A DNA stretch of 64,000 bases from positions 9,255,501 to 9,319,500 of the forward strand of contig NC_060207.1 in NCBI RefSeq assembly GCF_021130785.1, written 5' to 3'. A model generated the notes under the pieces. That model was given only the letters and a program-made list of their open reading frames with translations, did not search any database and was not told the DNA's origin. Shown piece by piece: positions 57,021-64,000 of the stretch (positions are counted from its first letter, which is position 1; each line of letters begins with the position of its first letter). This stretch comes from Homalodisca vitripennis. Its lineage: Eukaryota > Arthropoda > Insecta > Hemiptera > Cicadellidae. The position numbers and the translations under genes were made by a program.

Positions 57021-59966
57021 TATTAACTTAATTTTGGATCAGCCAATAATGTTTTGGTATACAAATTACCGAGACCTAGTTGTAGAAGTGGACGCTACGG
57101 CGACTCCACAGTGTCTTCCGAAATTGTAAAGACGCTATCTTCTACATCTACAATATCTTGAGGAGGGTTGCGATATTCACAATGAGTAAGATTAACGAGC
57201 AGGCAAGTGTCAGACTTGAAACCTCAAAATCAAAGTTCTTTTATATAGATTTAGCCAACCCTAAATAGAACTTAAATAAAGTTATTGAACAACTTCATAA
57301 CTTAGTGATAGACTCACAATTATAGTTCATAAATCAAAAAGATAATAATTTCGCCGTAATTAAATAAACAAATTGGGTGAAGTAACGGAGGATCGGAGAA
57401 CACCGAAGTGGCGGCAGTAAAATGCAAATGCGCTCGCATCCGACCAGCGAAGTCGAGACGTAATCACTCCCCAGGAACCCGTTTGTAAACCGTGGAACAC
57501 TTTTGGCTAAGAAACGCCACTTCTGCTGTTTTGCCGGTGGTGCTCTAGTTATTAGGACTCCTCGCTATTGTAACGCAGTTTCATGAGTCTGCATTACACA
57601 ACGTGTTGTTCATATTTCAGCTGCTGAAACAATGTGTTGACTGACATGACAAGTGATTGTAAAAACTCTGAAACTAATCCGTTTGCTGTTCAGTTAATGT
57701 CTCACGAAACTAATACTGTACATTACAATCGAGTATAAAGTGCCACTACAAAAGTGGTTCAATCAGCATATCTACTAATAGATGGACAATTTTTTGATTG
57801 TACAAGGTGTCTAAAAAGTCTCGGGACGGTTAAATATTTTTTGAAAGCTTTAACATTGAGCTAAAAAACTAGGTACAAATTTACAGGATATAAAAATCTA
57901 ATTTAATATATATCTAGCTGTACTCTATGATTTATATATCCGGCTGCTACTTCCGACTCGGTTGTCTGTTTGAGCACGGGTTTGCGGCATAGTACTAAAT
58001 TAATATAGACCTTTTAATAAGCATACCAACCTATGCTTTCATTTATGATTTTCTTCTGACTCTTTGTGATTTCTTGGACACTTTGTATGATTAATCTATA
58101 GAGTAAGGGCATCATCTTTGTACTATATTTAAAATAAAATTTTTAAATTCATACGGGTTTAAGAAATAACTTAAGTTTAACGAATGTAAATTATAATTTA
58201 ACAGTCCAGGTATCACGAGCCGATATTCTTGTATAATTAATAATGTTATAAATAGACTAAAAGCCTTATATTAATAGTTCATTATAATGTTATTTATTTT
58301 TTGCAAATTATTGAAATTACCTTAAACAAAACCCGCGGTCACAGTATAGTTTTAACTTCGTTATGCTCAATGTTTCATTCAAGGCTTTTGTCTGAATGAG
58401 GCTGTAACAAAAGTAATAAATCAATTAAAATTAATTGCTTATCTGTAATAATCTATTATCTTTTATAAAAATAAAAATATTTATATTATTGTCATCTGTA
58501 TGAAATATGTCCATCGAGCAAGGCTTATTACTTTATCATTGTAATTTATATTCTTTATGTCAGATTTCGTACTATAAATTATAACAACTATTCTCTAAAA
58601 AAAACTTCTTGTTTCAGTAAAAAGCTTACAAGGCTAAAACACAGCTGTGCCCCTCCAACTATCGAGCTCAGAGTCGCTGACTTACAGCTTCCAAGCATTT
58701 GCCTCTATTTGTTAGTATCAGATTATTCAAATTGCTTCCTGCCGATATTGCACCAAACAATTAAACCATTCAATAGTTTAAAGGCTCGTTTGAAGCATCG
58801 TTTGGTGTCAAACGCCGTCTACTCTGTTGATATGAGTTCACGATGAGTAATTGGGAAACTTTAAAAGTTCAAAATTAGAATTTGGCTTGTAAGCTGAATC
58901 TGGTGTCACGTGGTTGAATAGCAATATTGTGTAAACTAGTGCTTATGACGATTGCAATACAATTGTTTACATTGTTACAGCCCAATAAGTCTATTATTAT
59001 TACTTGCAAAATAACGGGAAATACACATTCGTCATGTAAAAAATAATCTGAAACTGTGTGTTTTGACATAGACACATAACAAGAGATAGGGCCGGTGTTT
59101 GCTGTGATAGTTGTAATTCACTGTGTTCGCGTAACAATGCCCAAGGTCACTAGATAATCACTCAGTTTGCTATGCCTGTACTTGCCGCCTCCGTAATGTT
59201 GCTTTACTACGCGCCGATACAGCATTAACCACGGGATCACCGCCTGAGAAGCTTTCGCTGCAGAAAATTGGTTTTCCGCATCGGAAATGGATTTTTACAG
59301 CTGTATTCTTTTCTGAAAGGGCAATAAACGTGTTAACATCGTATTATAAAAGAATTCACTTGCAATAGAAGAGGTTATTTTCTACTGTGTTGTCTTCTTG
59401 ACTTAATAATGTATGATGTACTACACCAATTTATATACCCTATGAAATTTTAGCTTTACATTCAAGTCGATTCTGATAACTGGATTCGGAAACAAATACT
59501 GCATGATAACCGTCATTTGACTACCAAAAAGAGCTTAATTAAGAACGACGTATTCTCGTTTCACACCAGTTTATTTAATGCCGGAATATTTATTCCCATA
59601 TGCGTAATCATGATTTAGTAATAGGGTGATGATGGAGGCGGCTGGGTCCATTGGTGTATGCTCGGGCATTGATGCAATATCCTCCAAGAAAGCTTGGAAA
59701 AAGTGGCTAGTTATTAGAGTTTTCCAGTAATTATTTCAAATGCTATTTTCACTTCACTTGGTATGAATGTATTCCGGTGATGCATAATTTAAACATTACA
59801 CTTCTATGTGAACTGCTCAAGTGTGATGTTTATTTTATTGTTCGTTTGTTTTACATGTTTATTTTTTTTTTAAAGTTTCGTATTTTTATCATGCATTTTA
59901 AACTTTTATTCTATATAAAACAAATATGTTGTTACTGTTCATATAACGTAATATAACGTTATGAGT
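57021..59966. other. gene-free stretch with two GC-richer patches
   Basis: GC-richer patches lie at 57380-57560 and 59150-59290. Neither shows a good open frame or a known element. A possible mariner end lies at 57801. The remainder is AT-rich. Confidence 0.45.
57801..57832 (+). mobile_element. possible mariner-like terminal repeat
   Basis: TACAAGGTGTCTAAAAAGTC then TCGGGACGG, starting at TA, has the form of many mariner-type ends (TA-C-A-GGGTGTC...AAAAGT). No second end was found. Confidence 0.35.
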
Positions 59967-60241
59967 GTTGAGTTTAGCTCAAGTTCACCTTCCTCTTAGT
60001 GCAGCACCAAAATTCCCACGCAGTCACAGACGTGACTCCTAGAATCTGGACTCAAGATCCTCTGAAGATATCCAAAAAAAGTCGGCGACGAAGAAGCTAT
60101 AAATGCTCCTTACATCGTTTCAACATCAGAGACACCCAGACCACAAAATATAGTGTAATCTAGGTGAAGATGTATTCATTCTCATTATCTCGACACTTTT
60201 TATTGACTTTGATTTAAACCCTCCTACCATAATTACTTTAT
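59967..60241. mobile_element. foldback family F copy
   Basis: Left arm GTTGAGTTTAGCTCAAGTTC, ACCTTCCTCTTAGTGCAGCA, GTGACTCCTAGAATCTGGAC, CTCTGAAGATATCC and GTCGGCGACGAAGAAGC. The right end is reduced to GATTTAAACCCTCCTACCAT then AATTACTT near 60211-60241. Confidence 0.65.
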
Positions 60242-61364
60242 CTGTTCAGAACACTTAAGGTAATTAGTCGTGAACAAATTTTTAACCAATCTTAACGTAA
60301 ATTAAATAAATTTGAATACTACTTTATACCAAGTATTGGTATGACGCCGACGTTTTTTTTCTCGCAGCTCACATACTGCTTAGTTCGGATGAAAATTTTG
60401 GCATTTGTATATTTTTAGATATAATTCGCGTATTGCTACAGTGTTAATAACTGAACTCAAACAGGAAAAATATGTTTACGGAATTTTAAGATCTTGAGAT
60501 AGAAATACTAAAATTCTATACTCTACTGGTGTTAGTAGGTAGGGTCAGTCAACAGAATTCTCTAGTATCGTGCTAGGTACCGTCAATTGCAGTACTAGGC
60601 GCGGCCGTCAGATCGCGCTATGAAACAGTAGACACTAATATGTTTTATACTTTCTATGATGAAAATTATTAAGCACAATCAAGATGTAATTAAGTAACAC
60701 TATGAAGACAATTTAATGTCAGAAATAGGCATATATTAATAGAAATATTGAAACATTTTTGAACTATAGGTGATCATCAATCGTAAAAATTATTTTAATG
60801 TTTTAAAGATATTGATATGAAAACGGGATAAAGAAAGGCAATGCTTAGAATGTTGGCAATGCGCACATAGGTGTAACATTTTTAATTCCAATTATTGAAG
60901 CTTAATAGCTTCAATATTCCAAAGTATATAGTTAATACTTTTTACAGGAACATTCAATGTACTAGTTGTACTCTTGTATTTCGCTGTTTCTTCCTAAATT
61001 ACTAGGAAGTAGACAGTATAAATCACAGATTAATATATGATTGACTAATCAATTCAATTACTACGAAATAAGATGTGACACGACTGACAACCTAACGAAA
61101 TAGATTTTTATTTATGATTCTTTCAACAAATATCTAAACAATAATGTATGATAAATTTTAACCGGGGTTTAAAACAGATATTTCTTAAACAACACAATTA
61201 ATTTGTATTGATATACAATAAACCATAGCTTAAAATAGTTGAAGAAAGTTTTTAGGAATTGTAGCAACGTAATTACAGAACTAGTACTCAAGATTTAGTA
61301 TCACATAATTCATATTAGCAAAAAAAGATTTAATTCAAATGATTATAACATGGGAACATGTGCA

Positions 61365-61368
<4 letters not shown>
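60242..61368. other. AT-rich gene-free stretch
   Basis: A GC-richer patch at 60580-60620 (ACTAGGCGCGGCCGTCAGAT) stands out. No gene. Confidence 0.45.

Positions 61369-61428
<60 letters not shown>
61369..61428. repeat. (TA)n microsatellite
   Basis: About 30 TA units flanked by AGTTTTA on the left and TAAAACT on the right, so the whole tract is a perfect extended palindrome. Confidence 0.95.
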
Positions 61429-61432
<4 letters not shown>

Positions 61433-61817
61433 TAAAATTAAAATTAAAATTTTCTTGAGACTAAATTAATAATTTTAAATAAGTTATCTATTTCCTGAAT
61501 ATGGTGGGTAAAATGAAATCGTAGGTAAACCTGAACATAAAAGTTATTCATAATGAAAAAAACAACGAACCAAATGTCTACTACAGTTGCACAGCTAAAA
61601 TTATAGAACTGCATAGCTACCGAATAATTATTTTAATTGATAAGAAAATTAATAATAGAGCTAGGGCGCCCTAAAGATGGTTACCGTAGCCCAAAAAATA
61701 GTAACGGTTTGCAGTACCTGATCAGTGAGCGAGGAAGTGTAGCGATAAATAGTAGTCGATAACAAAACAAGAACGATTAGAGAAGTGGGTCGTGATGTAC
61801 GGGTACTGAGTACTTAC

Positions 61818-62040
61818 GGTGACTATGTAACGGGTCTGGATGGCCGTAGGGCGCTGTCCATGCCGCACTTGACCAGACTGTACTCCTGACACAGAGTGTA
61901 CCTGAGCCACAGACACCTGTACTGCTGCCACAGACACTCGCGGCCCCACTGACACTGACACAGACACACAGCAAGAGCCTCGGACTCGGTCACGTGGTTC
62001 CTCGTTCCTCCTCCATTCATCCTACCAGATTCTACTGCCA
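61818..62040 (-). other. possible exon ending at a consensus 5' splice site
   Basis: A ~220-bp GC-rich patch is open in more than one minus-strand frame. On that strand it ends ATAGTCACC|GTAAGT, a perfect donor. The frame ending IQTRYIVT at this site is preceded by valine/serine-rich sequence (VSVAAVQVSVAQVHSVSGVQ). Another frame is cysteine- and tryptophan-rich. The region is dominated by TGTCTGTGT-type wording, so openness may come from composition. No clear acceptor or known domain is seen. This is the best exon candidate in the window, but still weak. Confidence 0.25.
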
Positions 62041-62439
62041 CACTTATACGGCGACACAGACGAAATCATATGAATGAACGAATATAATTTTATTGGAATG
62101 TATGTAATAACCTATTCCAACACTTATTTCTCAGTAGTCCTATTGTATTAGTTGTCAAACAACAGTATTATACATAACTGATACAAAACTGATAGAAAAT
62201 TTCAAAATAAAAAAGAGAATGACCTATTACAGACCTGCATTCCGTATAATACAAAAATCGTGAGTCCAGGTCTCATTGAGTTTCAATCCTCACTCACTAA
62301 ATCTCAAAAACCCATTGATAACCTTGTTATTATTATTGTCATTTTTAAGATGTTGTATTACATATAATATGATATATAATATTATATGTAATATATTTAT
62401 ATCTGTATATAACATTGTATACAAGAATGTAAGTACATT

Positions 62440-62595
62440 TAGAACATTCGAGAGAGTCGGTTGTTTACGTGCGTGCCCAGAGAAGAGCAGTGGTCCCAAG
62501 ACGTAACCTTGCGGCACTCCTATAGTCCGATGGGCTCCACCTGGATTACACAGTGCATATTCACATACTGTAGTGATAATATAAAACAAACACAA
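62440..62595 (-). pseudogene. LINE reverse-transcriptase scrap (GVPQG...GPLLF)
   Basis: On the minus strand the frame contains GVPQGYVLGPLLF (62520 down to 62482), the signature block of non-LTR retrotransposon reverse transcriptases, usually GVPQGS(V/I)LGPLLF. S is replaced by Y. The ~25 residues upstream (including CNPGGAHRTI) fit the lead-in to this block. After LLF the similarity stops, where a (L/V)(Y/F)INDL stretch would be expected. No YADD block follows within the window. It is an isolated dead fragment. It does not belong to the same copy as the remnant at 36.9 kb, which lies on the other strand. Confidence 0.75.
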
Positions 62596-63488
62596 TACAC
62601 GCCCTTGAAATATTACTAATTAATTGTTAAAATTACAAATGAACCATGTAGCCTACCCTTTTAAGTTTCTGATCTCATTTAGTGTGAATTGCAAACATAT
62701 TAGTTTGTCTCGAAGCGTGTTTTATTGAATGGCATTAGTTAAATGATATGTTATAAATAAAATTATGTTGAAAAGTATATTGGGCAAAGACGTTAATAAT
62801 TGTATTATATTACGAGGGAAAAACTATTATGAACAGTGTCAATCATGATGATAAATTATTTTTTGTTAGACCAAATGAATTGTTAAGAAAACAACGTTGA
62901 CAACCTGTCGGGAACAAAGCTGTGACCCTTGTAAACACGGATATCACGGCAATATTTATCTTCAATATTGCTAAACATTGGGTCGTACTCAACGACATAA
63001 TCCGGCCCAATATACGACTTGCAATTTCGCTACAGGCAATCTGCTTTGCATGATACAAATCAATGCTGATTGGGTGAATGTTTACGGAAAAGGAGAAAAC
63101 TGGGACATTTCCACAAGCTGGGTTGAATGTTTCCTTGGGGAAATAGCTGCTCTTCTTTCTTAACTTAAGCGGATTCATTCAAATGCTTTTTGAAATAATT
63201 AATCTTAGATTACACGGAATAGATCTGTATTATCTTTCTTAAAGACACAGAAATCAATATGGCATTATTTTAAATTAAACCTTTGTTTAGTGCTTTAAAT
63301 TAGAACATTAAATTAACGTACCGGTACTTATTAGTTGTTACAGTACTAAACCAAATCTTTTCTATGAATATTCTTAATGCTGAGTACTTTAACAACTTAA
63401 TAAATCCTGAAAAAACATGTAAAGGTAGGACTTTTATAAAGTTAAAGATACTATTTATTTTTCTATTTGTTTATTCTTTTATGTAAAA
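62596..63488. other. gene-free stretch
   Basis: Opposite-strand frames at 62843-63178 (-) and 62978-63163 (+) overlap and have no recognisable domain. Otherwise AT-rich. Confidence 0.4.
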
Positions 63489-63650
63489 GTTGAGTTTAGG
63501 TCCAGTTCATCTTCCTCATAGTGTTGCATCTGAAATCTAACGATGTTGCCGACTTGACTCCTGGAATATCACATGATCGTCTGAAGAGATCCAAAAACTG
63601 AAATGGAGTTAAACTCAACATTCTTATGAATCAACCCTTCCATAGCTAAG
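63489..63650. mobile_element. foldback family F, short copy
   Basis: Left end GTTGAGTTTAGGTCCAGTTC, then GACTTGACTCCTGGAATATC, GTCTGAAGAGATCC, and the right end TGGAGTTAAACTCAACATTC then CAACCCTTCC. The middle is deleted compared with longer copies. Confidence 0.75.
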
Positions 63651-63834
63651 TTTGTGTAGAAAACTCAGTTGTTATACCGTGATTAGAGATCGTGTCTAAA
63701 AGTACCGTTATGCACTTAAGTATGCACCTGATGAGACAATGAGAATACCTCTTCACCTATATTACTGTATTTTGTAGCCTGGGTGTCTCAGGTTTGAAGC
63801 TATATAAAGAGTTTATTTTTTGCTTCTTCTCCGT

Positions 63835-64000
63835 CGATTTTTTCCATCTCTTCAGACGAAGATGACTCCAGGAGTCAAGTCTGCGCCAGCGCCATATTTC
63901 AGACGCTGCACTAAGATGAAGATGAACAGGAGCTAAACTCAATATCTACACTAAATCAACCCTTACCACTATAGCTACGTTAATGTTTTATGTTTTACGT
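63835..64000. mobile_element. foldback family F, right arm at the window edge
   Basis: CATCTCTTCAGACGAAGATG, ACTCCAGGAGTCAAGTCTGC, CATATTTCAGACGCTGCACT, AACAGGAGCTAAACTCAATA and CAACCCTTACCACTATAGCT are the reverse complement of the family F left arm. This is the clearest proof that the two arms are inverted copies. Its frame at 63757-63942 (-) is not a gene. Confidence 0.75.

Overview
This window looks like a stretch of nuclear genome from an animal, most likely an arthropod and probably an insect. That is inferred from the types of repeat present, not from any gene. The background is AT-rich and dense in stops on both strands. I see no intact protein-coding gene, no rRNA gene, no CRISPR array and no operon-like organisation. 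The longest open frame in the sequence is 125 codons. It is best read as intergenic or long-intron DNA dominated by satellites and remains of transposable elements.

Layout. 1-4 kb: AT-rich, with the tail of a 5S-rRNA-derived SINE. 4.08-7.0 kb: 25 copies of a 116-bp satellite. 7.3-9.85 kb: a degenerate repeat, a tRNA-like SINE remnant and a 104-bp tandem array with decayed edges. 10.9-12.1 kb: two adjacent non-autonomous Helitron-like elements. 13.3-13.95 kb: a complete 626-bp non-autonomous hAT element with an exact 8-bp target duplication. 15.9 kb: a compact cluster of CRE, E-box and CCAAT motifs. 16.2-18.1 kb: two diverged tandem duplications. 18.7-29 kb: copies of an unclassified dispersed family (family E), one of them split by a 5S-derived SINE, and a 42/46-bp minisatellite. 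32.8-34.6 kb and 49.2-51.4 kb: two arrays (20 and 26 units) of the same CpG-rich 82-bp satellite, each preceded by the same ~84-bp leader. 36.9-37.4 kb: a decayed LINE reverse transcriptase. 37.7-38.5 kb: a duplication. 39.0 kb: a tRNA-derived sequence. 41.4-42.0 kb: 16 exact-period copies of a 34-bp minisatellite. 45.3-45.9 kb: a ~600-bp long inverted repeat. 52.6-53.9 kb: nine copies of a 140-bp satellite. 52.4-64 kb: several copies of a foldback family (family F). 62.5 kb: a second LINE reverse-transcriptase scrap.

There is no gene system to connect. The main biological signal is how repeats arise and move: two satellite arrays 16 kb apart that share a non-repeated leader, local homogenisation and higher-order duplication inside arrays, a 5S-derived SINE, nested insertions, and a long hairpin able to give double-stranded RNA if transcribed. 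A few short exon-like stretches (19.4, 19.9, 40.9 and 61.9 kb) are listed at low confidence.
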